This document shows, piece after piece, positions 43,617 through 52,315 of a stretch of 64,000 nucleotides of DNA. The notes under the pieces were generated by a model that was not told the DNA's origin, ran no database searches, and saw nothing but the letters and a program-made list of their open reading frames with translations. Location: the NCBI GenBank assembly GCA_946555345.1, contig CAMNSS010000008.1:52219-116218 (forward strand). Reading direction: 5' to 3'. Both the position numbers and the translations under genes were made by a program. Numbering within the stretch: position 1 is the first letter of the stretch; each line of letters opens with the position of its first letter. The DNA comes from an uncultured Eubacterium sp. (GTDB taxonomy: Bacteria; Bacillota; Clostridia; Peptostreptococcales; Anaerovoracaceae).

Positions 43617-45047
43617 CTACCCCAGCCCGTATTTCTTGATTTTATGCTGCAAGTTCTGCCTCACCATTCCCAAATCCTTTGCCGTTTTTGAAATATTTCC
43701 CCCGTTGTTCAGCAAATTCCGCTCAATAACTGTCTTTTCGATGTTTTCCAGATACTCCGCCAGGCGCAAGCGTTCCTGCACAAAATCCGAAATGAGCGGC
43801 GAAGCCCCGTGATAACTATGTTCGATATTGAGATCCGTTTCATGCAGCACATGCTCATGATCCGCCATGGAAACCGCCGCCATGATGATATTCTCCAGCT
43901 CCCGCACATTCCCCGGGAAGTCGTACCTTTGCAACTTTTCCAAGGCCTTCTCCGACGCCATCCAGACTTCTTTCCCATACCGCGCATTGTGCTTTTCCAG
44001 AAAACGAGCGACCAAAACCGGGATATCCTCCTTCCGCTCCCGCAGCGGGGGAATCGACAGGCTCACGATATTCAGCCTGTAATAGAGATCCTTTCGCAGC
44101 GTTCCCGCTTCGATGAGCTTTTGCGCAGGTTCATTGACGGTAGCGATAATGCGCACATCCACTGGAATATCATGGCTTCCGCCGACCCGCCGGATATAAT
44201 CCTCCTGCAAAACGCGCAGCAGCTTGCCTTGCAGCGCATAGGGCATGGCGCTGATTTCATCCAGCAATAACGTGCCGCCGCTCGCCTGCTCGAAAAGCCC
44301 CGCCCGGTCCACTGCCCCCGTAAAGCCGCCCTTTGCAGTCCCAAACAAAATGCCTTCCAGAAGGGATTCGGGAAGGGCGGCGCAGTTCTGGGCAAGAAAC
44401 GGCTTATGCTTCCTGCTCCCATCATAATGGATGCTCTGCGCAAACAGTTCTTTGCCCGTTCCCGTCTCGCCGTAGATAAACACTGCCGCATCGGTCCTGG
44501 CCGCTTTTTTCGCCCGTTCTACGACTGATTTGAACTGCGGGCTTTCCCCGATGAGGCTGCTAAATTCGTACCGTTTGAGCTTGGGCTTGCCGTCCTTGTC
44601 CCGGCGGCTGCCAGAATCCTGCTCCTGACGCCTGCTTGCTCCAAGTGTTTCTCCCTGAAGCTCCAAAATCGTATCGCTCATATTTTTGATTTCAGTAATA
44701 TCCCTCGCCACTTCAATCGCCGCCACGACCTTGCCATCCACTTCGATCGGTACAGTAGTGTTGATTGTAGTAATTTCCTTGCCGTATACGTTGAGGTAGG
44801 TCTGCTGTTTATTCGTGGTTTCCTTGCCTTCCGCAAGCGCCCGCCGCAACGTGCTTTCATCCTCCGGAATATAGGAGAACACTTCCCGGAAGGGCTTTCC
44901 AAGCACATCGGCAACGCTGATTTTTTCCAGCTTTGCCATCGCTTCATTATAAATAATGGTCGTCCCTTGGGCGTCCACGACGTGTATCGCACTCCCTAAA
45001 ATCTCTGCCGCTTTTCGCAAAACAGCCTGGTAATCTTTCGCTCTCAT
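43617..45047 (-). CDS. Sigma-54-dependent PAS/AAA+/Fis activator (RocR-like)
   Basis: A 476-residue enhancer-binding protein. A PAS domain (about 12-118) may sense a metabolite, followed by an AAA+ domain with Walker A GETGTGKE (193-200) and Walker B LLLDEI, then a C-terminal Fis-type helix-turn-helix (NISKTAKDLGMVRQNLQHKIKKYG). The sigma-54 contact loop reads GGFTGA (240-245) where GAFTGA is standard. It is directly upstream of the ornithine operon in the same direction and has its own putative binding site at 45242, so it most likely activates the operon. The start at 45047 follows AAAAGGAG. Confidence 0.92.
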   Translation of the reverse strand: MRAKDYQAVLRKAAEILGSAIHVVDAQGTTIIYNEAMAKLEKISVADVLGKPFREVFSYIPEDESTLRRALAEGKETTNKQQTYLNVYGKEITTINTTVPIEVDGKVVAAIEVARDITEIKNMSDTILELQGETLGASRRQEQDSGSRRDKDGKPKLKRYEFSSLIGESPQFKSVVERAKKAARTDAAVFIYGETGTGKELFAQSIHYDGSRKHKPFLAQNCAALPESLLEGILFGTAKGGFTGAVDRAGLFEQASGGTLLLDEISAMPYALQGKLLRVLQEDYIRRVGGSHDIPVDVRIIATVNEPAQKLIEAGTLRKDLYYRLNIVSLSIPPLRERKEDIPVLVARFLEKHNARYGKEVWMASEKALEKLQRYDFPGNVRELENIIMAAVSMADHEHVLHETDLNIEHSYHGASPLISDFVQERLRLAEYLENIEKTVIERNLLNNGGNISKTAKDLGMVRQNLQHKIKKYGLG

Positions 45048-45275
45048 GGCAAGCTCCTTTTTTGTGCGGGGCGAGTGATGCGGGCAAACAAGCCGCACCA
45101 TCGAGCCCGGTGAACAGACCCCGCAGGCTCGCCGCCCCGCCAAGCAACAGTCTGCATGACGACTGCCGACGCTTCCGGCAATCGATCTGCCGCCCCGCCG
45201 ACCTTTCCTTGCTTCCCATTTTACCATACGCCAAAGATATATGCAAATATTTTTGCACCTCGCCAATAATTCGAC
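45048..45275. other. Spacer between the sigma-54 regulator and the ArsR gene
   Basis: GC-rich spacer with no supported gene; an in-frame upstream extension of the regulator to 45266 is judged non-coding. It holds the third TGCAA-N6-TTGCA site and the start of the arsR-type promoter. Confidence 0.5.
45242..45257. promoter_or_regulatory. TGCAA-N6-TTGCA site beside the sigma-54 regulator
   Basis: Same core and spacing as the sites at 43327 and 43349. It lies about 190 bases upstream of the regulator start and 20 bases upstream of the divergent arsR-type promoter, so it may serve autoregulation. Confidence 0.6.
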
Positions 45276-45304
45276 TTGACATCCTTTTTTGCCATCAGTA
45301 TACT
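45276..45304 (+). promoter_or_regulatory. Promoter of the ArsR-type gene
   Basis: Consensus TTGACA at 45276-45281, 17-base spacer, TATACT at 45299-45304. Confidence 0.75.
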
Positions 45305-45381
45305 GTTACTATGTGTAAAATCGACAACACATTCTGCGCTGCACGGGCAGCCGCATGAATTTGCCATAAAGGAGCACCGAA

Positions 45382-45711
45382 ATGAGACTGAGAAAAGAAA
45401 TAGATGAAATGCAGGAAAAAGATATTCTGCTCATCGCCAAAATATCCGACGCCCTGGCGCACCCTGCGCGAATCAAGATATTCCGGTATATCATGATGCA
45501 AAACAAGAAACGGGAGCTTGTCTGCAACAAAAACCTGGTCGAGCATTTCGATTATGCGCAGGCTACCATTTCACAGCACGTAAAAAAACTCAAAGATGCA
45601 GGCCTCATTGAAATCCGCAAGGAGGATCGCTTTTCTTACTATTATGTGCATCTGGGCACGCTCAACGACTATTTGGTCGCCACAAAGAAATTTGAGAACA
45701 TAGAAAGCTAA
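45382..45711 (+). CDS. ArsR/SmtB-type winged-helix regulator
   Basis: A 109-residue protein with the ArsR layout: ISDALAHPARIKIFRYIM, then the recognition helix region VEHFDYAQATISQHVKKLKDAGLIEIRKEDRFSYYYV. No Cys pair of the classic metal site is seen; the single Cys in LVCNKN is in the first half. Targets are unknown. It is transcribed divergently from the sigma-54 regulator, with a consensus promoter, and convergently to the metallophosphoesterase. Confidence 0.85.
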   Translation: MRLRKEIDEMQEKDILLIAKISDALAHPARIKIFRYIMMQNKKRELVCNKNLVEHFDYAQATISQHVKKLKDAGLIEIRKEDRFSYYYVHLGTLNDYLVATKKFENIES

Positions 45712-45732
45712 ATCCCATCAACGTGAAAAATT

Positions 45733-47079
45733 TTACTCTTCAACAGGAATCCCAAGCTTTTTCTTCGCCCGGAAAGCAAGCCCCTTTTCAATATGTGCCG
45801 CATCGATGATGTGGCCGTTTTTGCTATAGGAAGTCAATTCGAGGCGATCCGCCGTCGCCCTGATGATCTGGTAGTTCGCCCCCGCCGCATATAAAGACTC
45901 GCTGTAATTGGGCGCATTGAAGCCCTTGTAATAATTGCTGCGCTTTGCGCCGGAAACGCCCATGACATGAACGATCCCGTCGATTTTACGCGTCCGCATA
46001 TAGACGTGCTGGTGACCGCAGAGAACCAAATCGACGCCCCCCGCTTCCATAATCGGCAGCCAGGATTCCCTGATCTGGGGCGAAACGGTAAACACATCAT
46101 GCATCCCGTAAACGGGATGATGTACCGCCACGATATTCCACGTCTTATCGCTCTGCGCAAGCGTTTGCCGCAGCCACCGCTCCACCGCCGCCTCCCGCCG
46201 CTTCCACGCCGCCTCGCCCATGCTTTTTTTCCTGTCCCCCGTCAAAAAAGAACTGTCGAGCATGATGAACCTGCAATGCCCGTAATCGAAATAATAAAAG
46301 GCTTCGCCCGCAGGGCCATTGCCGACGTGGTGAAAAATCTTCTTATATGTATTGTTTGAGCTTACCCCTTCATGGTTTCCAGGTATCGTCATCAGCGGGA
46401 TCATGCTGAACAGCCCGCAATTATCGAGAAATCCCTTCCAGTGCGCTTCATCCGTCGGAACGTTTACCAGATCGCCGCCTGCAATCGCAAACTCCAGGTC
46501 TGCATTGTTCTTATACATATTCCACACCAGATCGCCCCATGCGTGGTAATCCGCAACCGAATTGTCAAACTGTGGATCGCCCAGGTAGGCGAATACATCC
46601 TCCCCGCCCTCTTTCGGCGCATAAAAAAACCGGGGACTGTCAAAAGATGTTCCATCCCCTATCTCATAATAATAAAGCTTTCCCTGCTCAAGGTTTCGCA
46701 GCGTCACCGTATACCTGTACCAGCCGTCCGAAAGGAGCTTTTTCCGTTCCGCCTTTTGCTGTACGGCTACCGGCAGGCTGTATGGGTCGTCCGAATACCT
46801 CAGATACTCCGGCTCTTTCGCATTTCCCGTCCAGCTCACATAGACCGTACCCGGATTTTGCCCCATGGAAATGACAGCTTGGCGGTTTGCCTCCGGGAAA
46901 CCTGCGGCGGGAGAGCCTTCCTGCGAGCTAGAAGCGACATCTTTTGCCGCCATAATGGCCTCTTCCGCATCCTCCTGCTCATGCAAAAAAAGATCGGCAA
47001 AATCATATACCACCCAAGCGGCTGCCAAAATCCCTGCTGCGATCGCAAATATACAAGCTATTTTTTTTATGCCGCTCAA
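45733..47079 (-). CDS. Purple-acid-phosphatase-like metallophosphoesterase, membrane-anchored
   Basis: A 448-residue protein with an N-terminal helix (about 7-27), a fibronectin-like N-domain (VYVSWTGN, GWYRYTVTLRNLEQGKLYYYEIGD) and a calcineurin-like phosphoesterase domain. Metal-binding motifs: GDPQ, GGDLV, PGNHEG, VAVHHPVYG and GHQHVYMR. Likely an extracytoplasmic phosphatase or phosphodiesterase; substrate unknown. The start is TTG at 47079 with GGAGGG seven bases upstream; that ribosome site is one arm of a 10-bp inverted repeat. Confidence 0.88.
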   Translation of the reverse strand: MSGIKKIACIFAIAAGILAAAWVVYDFADLFLHEQEDAEEAIMAAKDVASSSQEGSPAAGFPEANRQAVISMGQNPGTVYVSWTGNAKEPEYLRYSDDPYSLPVAVQQKAERKKLLSDGWYRYTVTLRNLEQGKLYYYEIGDGTSFDSPRFFYAPKEGGEDVFAYLGDPQFDNSVADYHAWGDLVWNMYKNNADLEFAIAGGDLVNVPTDEAHWKGFLDNCGLFSMIPLMTIPGNHEGVSSNNTYKKIFHHVGNGPAGEAFYYFDYGHCRFIMLDSSFLTGDRKKSMGEAAWKRREAAVERWLRQTLAQSDKTWNIVAVHHPVYGMHDVFTVSPQIRESWLPIMEAGGVDLVLCGHQHVYMRTRKIDGIVHVMGVSGAKRSNYYKGFNAPNYSESLYAAGANYQIIRATADRLELTSYSKNGHIIDAAHIEKGLAFRAKKKLGIPVEE

Positions 47080-47082
47080 TCG

Positions 47083-47128
47083 AAAACCCTCCGTTCCACA
47101 TTATATGTTACGCATTCTGGAGGGTTTT
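47083..47128. promoter_or_regulatory. Inverted repeat enclosing a -10 box and containing the ribosome site
   Basis: AAAACCCTCC at 47083-47092 and its complement at 47119-47128. In the minus direction a TATAAT (47100-47105) lies in the loop and the GGAGGG of the metallophosphoesterase in the downstream arm. From an upstream start the RNA stem would hide the ribosome site; from the internal promoter it would not. It may also act as a terminator for the R-M genes upstream. Confidence 0.5.
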
Positions 47129-47236
47129 ATTCTTCGCCAGGTTTTGATTTTGCAAAAGCGCGCCAGACGGTTTTGCAAAAAGGCGGATGGCGGCTCTATT
47201 ACGGTTTTGCAAAAGGATGAACCGAAAAAAGCAAAA

Positions 47237-47526
47237 TCAGGCGTCGTTTTCCTCAAAATCGGCAGTCATGATATCGTAGAGCATTTTTGTCTGGCTTCCG
47301 TGGATATAGCGATCCATCTTTTCTTTGCTCTGCTCTTCAAGGCTGCCCTTTCCAGGTGTAGGCCACACAAATACTATTTTATGGTTACTTTTGAAATACT
47401 CGTCCATAAAATGAGTGAGTATAATGGTTTTGCCGCTTCCCGTACAGTTTTTGAGAATAATGGTTCCATGGCGGCAGTTAAATCAGCGATAGCCTTTATC
47501 TGGAACTTCGTAAGGGTAATGTCCAT
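47237..47526 (-). pseudogene. Type III restriction subunit (Res), N-terminal remnant
   Basis: From ATG at 47526 (MDITLTKFQIKAIADLTAAME) the frame is shifted near 47463-47468. In the next frame it continues IILKNCTGSGKTIILTHFMDE, with the Walker A of the Res helicase, then FVWPTPGKGSLEEQSKEKM up to a TGA at 47237. Only about 96 of the usual 900 or so codons remain. It starts three bases after the Mod stop, the standard mod-res order. Confidence 0.85.
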
Positions 47527-47529
47527 TTT

Positions 47530-49362
47530 TTATCCCGCCGATTCTTTATAGTAGTAGCCGGGAATAATGTTTATTGTTATTTTCCTGTCTTTCAAAATCT
47601 GCGCCTGCCTGGCATCCACTAATATATCATGCCCTAGGTATAATTTTTTGCACCTTTCATCAATGCAGGAAATAAAATCGTCCAGTTCCTTTTCAGTCAG
47701 TACGATAGCCATTTCAGCATTTCCGTTAAAGTTGGCTCCGTTTTCTAATTCTACTAATTCACGAATATGCTTTAAAAGCTCATCTGCGTATTCATAGTAC
47801 AGCCGGCCTGAAATTGGGACATAGCCAACCTTATAATATTTAAGGCTTGCAGGCATTGCATCAAAACCTTTCCCTTTACTAACTGTATACCCATGTATTA
47901 CATTTGAAAGCCGTTGATATGTTTTTTCTCTGCATATATTGTTTTGATTATTGGTACAAAGAATAAATTGCTGTTTTCCCTTATCTTCAATATTTTGAGA
48001 TATTACGGCATGTCCTGTTGAACCCGAACCCGCAAAAAAATCTAAAACTGTAATATTTTTATCGGGATAAAGCGAAACGATCCTTTTTAATAAATCAATG
48101 GGCTTTTTTCCGTTACTAAATTCAACATTACCTTCTTTCGTAAGATTATTAATTTTTGATGTATAGTCCCAATAAGCACCTTGTAAATCTTTTTTATAAA
48201 GCAAACCATCTATTTCTTCACTTATATCTTTTAACCACGCAAATAGCCTGCATTTATCCCCTTTGTAAAACTGTTCATACAAAACGCCTTTATTTTTCCC
48301 AGTTTTCGGTATATATTCTATCGAAACAATATCATCAGTTATTTTAAACTTTTTCTTTGCATCTATGACCCTGGCACGAATAGAAGATTGTGCATCTTTA
48401 GCTTCAAATATATAATTGCCATACTTGTAATAGACATTTTTTTCACTTAATTTCTCATCTTTCATGACTTGCCTTACAGATTTTACGCTAGCATTATTTC
48501 GTCGATATACCCTAATTTCATTTCCATTTCCATCTAAGGATGAACCTACATATTCTTTAGCGCCTTTTTTCACCAATACAGATGTATAATGCCAGTTTTT
48601 TTGTTCGGCACGATATTGTTCAACAACAGAATAAATTTCTTTATATTCATATGGACCGTTGAGCAACGGCATAAGAGAATAAGTTTTAGCATAAACCAAA
48701 ATATATTCACAGTTCTTTTTGAATCTTTTATCTTCGCCTCCACCAGACGCTCCTGCAATGTTTTTCATATTGACACTAATTATATTAAGAAAATTTTCTT
48801 CTCCAAATATTAAGCCACAAAGCAATCTAAGCTGTGCCAACTCAATATCGCTAATTTGAATAAAAATAACACCTTGTTCTGTTAAAAGCGAACGAGCAAT
48901 TTGAAGCCTTTTTGATATAAAACTGCTCCATTTTGAATGACGAAACCCATCTTCGGCATCAACATAACAATCATCATAAACAAAATCTTTATGTCCCGTA
49001 TTATACGGCGGATCTATATAGATAAGGTCAATTTTACCCTTGTGTGTCTTTTCAAGCAACTGCAACGAGGCGAGATTATCCCCTTCGATAAGAAAGTTCA
49101 TTTCGCCGCCGTTGTCAATAAAAAGTTCTTTCTCCTCGGTCAGTACAGGCGTATGCGTGTCAAGAATCTCGTCAATTTCCTCACGGTGTTCCTCAAATAC
49201 AAGGTCGTATTTCTTGCCGTTCACATCTTTTTCAAGGTCGGAAAGGTATGACAGAAGATTGCCCGTATTTTCATCCTGCGGCGCAGCAACGATAAAGTTA
49301 CGGATTTCTTTAATTTTAGCGAGCAAATCTTCACGCTTTTGCTTTGATATGTTTGTACTCAT
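47530..49362 (-). CDS. Type III modification methyltransferase (Mod)
   Basis: A 610-residue beta-class adenine MTase: catalytic IDPPYNTGHKDFVYDD comes before the AdoMet motif VLDFFAGSGSTGHAV, as in Mod subunits. The long middle part (about 220-410) is the expected target-recognition region. The start at 49362 (MSTNISKQKREDLL) follows AAAGGAG. The partner Res is reduced to an N-terminal stub, so Mod is now probably a solitary methyltransferase with an epigenetic role at most. The region is A+T-rich compared with its neighbours. Confidence 0.88.
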   Translation of the reverse strand: MSTNISKQKREDLLAKIKEIRNFIVAAPQDENTGNLLSYLSDLEKDVNGKKYDLVFEEHREEIDEILDTHTPVLTEEKELFIDNGGEMNFLIEGDNLASLQLLEKTHKGKIDLIYIDPPYNTGHKDFVYDDCYVDAEDGFRHSKWSSFISKRLQIARSLLTEQGVIFIQISDIELAQLRLLCGLIFGEENFLNIISVNMKNIAGASGGGEDKRFKKNCEYILVYAKTYSLMPLLNGPYEYKEIYSVVEQYRAEQKNWHYTSVLVKKGAKEYVGSSLDGNGNEIRVYRRNNASVKSVRQVMKDEKLSEKNVYYKYGNYIFEAKDAQSSIRARVIDAKKKFKITDDIVSIEYIPKTGKNKGVLYEQFYKGDKCRLFAWLKDISEEIDGLLYKKDLQGAYWDYTSKINNLTKEGNVEFSNGKKPIDLLKRIVSLYPDKNITVLDFFAGSGSTGHAVISQNIEDKGKQQFILCTNNQNNICREKTYQRLSNVIHGYTVSKGKGFDAMPASLKYYKVGYVPISGRLYYEYADELLKHIRELVELENGANFNGNAEMAIVLTEKELDDFISCIDERCKKLYLGHDILVDARQAQILKDRKITINIIPGYYYKESAG

Positions 49363-49681
49363 TACTGCTCCTTTAAATGCCGCTGTCATTTTCAATTACA
49401 TTTGTATGATTTCTTTCTTATTCAAACAAGCGCCAACTTTCCACATACAGGAAATGAATAATGTATGCGCTTATTATGGCATATGCTTAGCAAAATCGCA
49501 ACAATGAAGCGCAGATGGTTTTCTAACCTGGCGGCTCTGCTGCGATTCCACCAAAGGACGGGACGGCAATGCGATTACTGCCTTACCGAAAATATACTAC
49601 CTTTTAAAACGAAAACTACCAAGCTCCCGCAAAATGTAGTATAATTGATGAAGCGAAACACGAAATAAGGAGAAAACACAA
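49363..49681. other. Divergent spacer between mod and rmuC
   Basis: 319 bases without a gene. A TATAAT at 49640-49645 with a poor -35 may serve rmuC. Two CGAAAA/TACTACC-like direct repeats lie near 49590-49620. Nothing else is supported. Confidence 0.45.
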
Positions 49682-51094
49682 ATGGGCTTACTGGAATTTT
49701 TAGGGATTATAACGATTATTCTGCTGCTTGTGATCATTATATTGCAGATTATGGGGCGGAGGAAGTCTGATGCCGATGAAATAAAAACCTTGCTGAAGCA
49801 CACCGCCGAAGAACAGCGCAATAGCGTGCAAAACCAAATCGCAAGCGGTGCGACAGAACAATTCCAGCGGTTTGACGTCATCCAGAAGAGCGTCCAAAAC
49901 ACGCTGTCGATGAACCGGGAAGAATCCAACCGCCAGCTCGGCGAGTTCCGGCGGCAGATGGAGACAAAGCTGGCAGAAATCCAAAAAGCCAGTGCGGAAA
50001 GCAGTGAGCAGATCGGAAGAGCCGTAACGTCTTTTTTGCAAAAAGGCCGCGAAGAACAAAACAGCCAGCTCCGCACATTCGGAGAGCAAGTGGAAAGACG
50101 CCTTTCCGCCATCCAGCAGGCGAATGCTGAAAATATCGAAAAGATCAACGCCACGCTCGGAAGCAAGCTGAAAGAGCTACAGGAAAGCAACGAAAAACGG
50201 CTTGAACAGATGCAAGGCGTAGTAGACGAAAAATTGCAGAAAACGCTTGAAACCCGACTTGCCCAGTCCTTCGAGCTGGTCAGCAAGCAGCTTGAAAGCG
50301 TAGGCGAAGGGCTGGGGGAAATGAAAGCGCTTGCCGCCGACACGAAATCGCTGAAGAACGCCCTCACGAACGTAAAAGAGCGGGGGACCTATGGCGAGGT
50401 CCGCCTTGAAAAGCTCCTCTCGGATGTTCTCGCCCCAGGCCAGTATGAAACGAATGCGGAAATCGCAAACGGCAAACGGGTGGAATTTGCCATAAAGCTC
50501 CCCGGAAGCGGAGACACGCCGCTGCTTTTACCGGTTGACAGCAAGTTCCCGATTGAAGATTACAACAGATTGATCGATGCCGAAGATAAACAGTCGATTG
50601 ACGATGCGAGGCGTTCCCTGACGGCCAAAATCCGCACATTTGCAAAGGATATTCACGATAAATATATCGTTCCGCCTAAGACCACGGATTTCGCCCTGAT
50701 GTTCCTGCCCACGGAGGGGTTGTATGCGGAAGTCGTCCAAAACGTGGCTTTGTTTGAAGAGCTGCGGGATAAATATAAAATCACGGCGGTTGGCGCCACT
50801 ACGCTTTCGGCATATCTTGCATCCCTGCAAATGGGCTTTAAGACGCTGGCGATTGAACAGCGTTCACAGGAGGTATGGGATACGCTCCGTGCAGTGAAGG
50901 CGGAATTTATCAAGTTTGGCGATATGCTGGACAAGGCGCAGAAACAATTACAAACGGCCGATAAAACGCTCAGTGAAATCGTCGGCAAGCGCACAAGGGC
51001 GATTAACCGCACCCTGCGCGGCGTAGAAGAATTGACGGAAACGACTGCACCACTACTGGCTGACTTAGACGAGGCAACGGATACGGAAGGTTGA
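49682..51094 (+). CDS. rmuC: RmuC-family DNA recombination protein
   Basis: A 470-residue protein. An N-terminal membrane helix (about 5-24) is followed by a long coiled coil (about 35-220, heptads rich in Gln/Glu/Lys) and the conserved RmuC domain: RGTYGEVRLEKLLSDVL, PVDSKFPIEDYNRL, YIVPPKTTDFALMFLPTEGLYAE, GATTLSAYLASLQMGF. RmuC limits rearrangements at inverted repeats in E. coli; the fold includes a PD-(D/E)XK-like nuclease core. AAGGAG precedes the start. The final 20 codons are repeated twice more downstream in decayed form. Confidence 0.92.
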   Translation: MGLLEFLGIITIILLLVIIILQIMGRRKSDADEIKTLLKHTAEEQRNSVQNQIASGATEQFQRFDVIQKSVQNTLSMNREESNRQLGEFRRQMETKLAEIQKASAESSEQIGRAVTSFLQKGREEQNSQLRTFGEQVERRLSAIQQANAENIEKINATLGSKLKELQESNEKRLEQMQGVVDEKLQKTLETRLAQSFELVSKQLESVGEGLGEMKALAADTKSLKNALTNVKERGTYGEVRLEKLLSDVLAPGQYETNAEIANGKRVEFAIKLPGSGDTPLLLPVDSKFPIEDYNRLIDAEDKQSIDDARRSLTAKIRTFAKDIHDKYIVPPKTTDFALMFLPTEGLYAEVVQNVALFEELRDKYKITAVGATTLSAYLASLQMGFKTLAIEQRSQEVWDTLRAVKAEFIKFGDMLDKAQKQLQTADKTLSEIVGKRTRAINRTLRGVEELTETTAPLLADLDEATDTEG

Positions 51095-51210
51095 CGGAAA
51101 CGGATTTGCCTTTACTCGTTGGCTTGCCAGCTTGAATGAAGCAACGGACACGCAGGGCTGGCCGAAACTACCGCTCCCCTGCTGGCTGACTTAAACGAGA
51201 CAGCAAACGC
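51032..51210. repeat. Decayed triplication of the rmuC 3' end
   Basis: Unit 1 (51032-51090) is the rmuC coding end (LTETTAPLLADLDEATDTEG). Unit 2 (51091-51157) has the same start TTGACGGAAACG and AAGCAACGGACACG. Unit 3 (51158-51210) reads LAETTAPLLADLNETANA in translation. Units of 53-67 bp are in tandem and progressively diverged. Confidence 0.85.
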
Positions 51211-51459
51211 AAAAAAAAATGAAATAATATATGCACAGCTTAGCTAAAACGGTTGGTATGCGCCACAAACAGAAACGTCAAGAGGCCGCCTCACAGAAGA
51301 TACCTCTTGACGTGGTTAAATCAATAATTTACATTCTATTCATCAATCGCAACGCCCCGTTTCATGGGTTCGCATTTTCCAAACTTCCGTAAGATGATAG
51401 CGGAAAACATTTTGCAGTCTCCAATTCCTGGCATTCAATACCATATCACTACTGCAACA
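51211..51459. other. Gap after the rmuC repeats, with a perfect stem-loop
   Basis: No gene supported. ACGTCAAGAGG at 51275-51285 and its exact complement at 51303-51313 form an 11-bp stem without a T-run; it lies between the convergent rmuC and rnhA. Confidence 0.5.
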
Positions 51460-52020
51460 TCATCCGTTCCGCAGCTCGTCGATTCCCATATTGGCCAGCT
51501 CATCCGCCCTGTTGTTCTTTTCCGTCACATAAACGAAATCCTCATAGGAAAACTCCATGCCGTTCCAGACGACAAATTTTTCATACAGTTTTTGGAAATT
51601 GGTTGACTTGCTCGCAAGATTCACATGGCCTTTCACGCGGTAAAAAGAAATATCATGCTGGTCGATGTATGGCAAAAGCTGCTTCCACAGGTCCTGGTTT
51701 TCCACCGGCTTCTTGTTTGCCGTCTGCCAGCCGTTTTTCTGCCAGTTTGCATACCATCTTTTGCGAAAACAATCCATCAGGTAGCCGCTGTCAGAAAAAA
51801 CATGAATCATTTGCTTTTCTTTTTTGACCGCTTTAAATGCTGCAAGCAGCGCAGTCATTTCCATCCTGTTGTTGGTCGTGTTCGCTTCACTGCCGTAAAG
51901 TTCCTTGCACGCTTCGCCAAATTCCAGAATCGCGCCCCAGCCGCCAAGGTTTTCCCTGCTCTGGTTGCCTGCGCAGCCGCCATCCGTGTAAATCCGCAAA
52001 ATCCGATCGTTTCTCATCAT
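51460..52020 (-). CDS. rnhA: Ribonuclease HI
   Basis: A 186-residue RNase H. The four acidic residues are present: D in IYTDGGCAGN, E in NNRMEMTAL, D in VFSDSGYLMD and D in KNNRADELAN. It cleaves RNA in RNA-DNA hybrids. The C-terminal half carries an insertion (LASKSTNFQKLYEKFVVW) before the last Asp, making it longer than the 155-residue norm. Two adjacent ATGs could start it; GAGGGATG precedes. It is convergent with rmuC and divergent from walJ. Confidence 0.92.
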   Translation of the reverse strand: MMRNDRILRIYTDGGCAGNQSRENLGGWGAILEFGEACKELYGSEANTTNNRMEMTALLAAFKAVKKEKQMIHVFSDSGYLMDCFRKRWYANWQKNGWQTANKKPVENQDLWKQLLPYIDQHDISFYRVKGHVNLASKSTNFQKLYEKFVVWNGMEFSYEDFVYVTEKNNRADELANMGIDELRNG

Positions 52021-52252
52021 ATCATCCCTCTTTTACAGTTCCTTTTTAATATCCCCTTATTTCAATAATCCCTTTTATCATAAACAGCCTTTTGTTCCGG
52101 CTTCCTGCAATGTCCTTCTTCTTATCTTATAAAACAGCATAAAGGAAAGCAAGCGAGAAAAAGCCTATGACAGATTATATCATGGAATGGATATGACGGA
52201 AAGCAAGGATTAAAACCCTTGCATAATTTTACCGCAAACCGCCTCCTGCGCA

Positions 52253-52281
52253 TTGACTTTTCCGCATTCTTGCAGTATCTT
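52253..52281 (+). promoter_or_regulatory. Predicted promoter of walJ
   Basis: TTGACT at 52253-52258, 17-base spacer, TATCTT at 52276-52281, about 35 bases before the start codon. Confidence 0.6.
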
Positions 52282-52315
52282 TATATGGTAGATAATGCAA
52301 GAGGAGACACAATAT

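Noticed and set aside
45048..45266. A 73-residue N-terminal extension of the sigma-54 activator
   Set aside because: The extension is Arg/Gly/Cys-rich without homology, and MRAKDY at 45047 has an AAAAGGAG site and matches the family.
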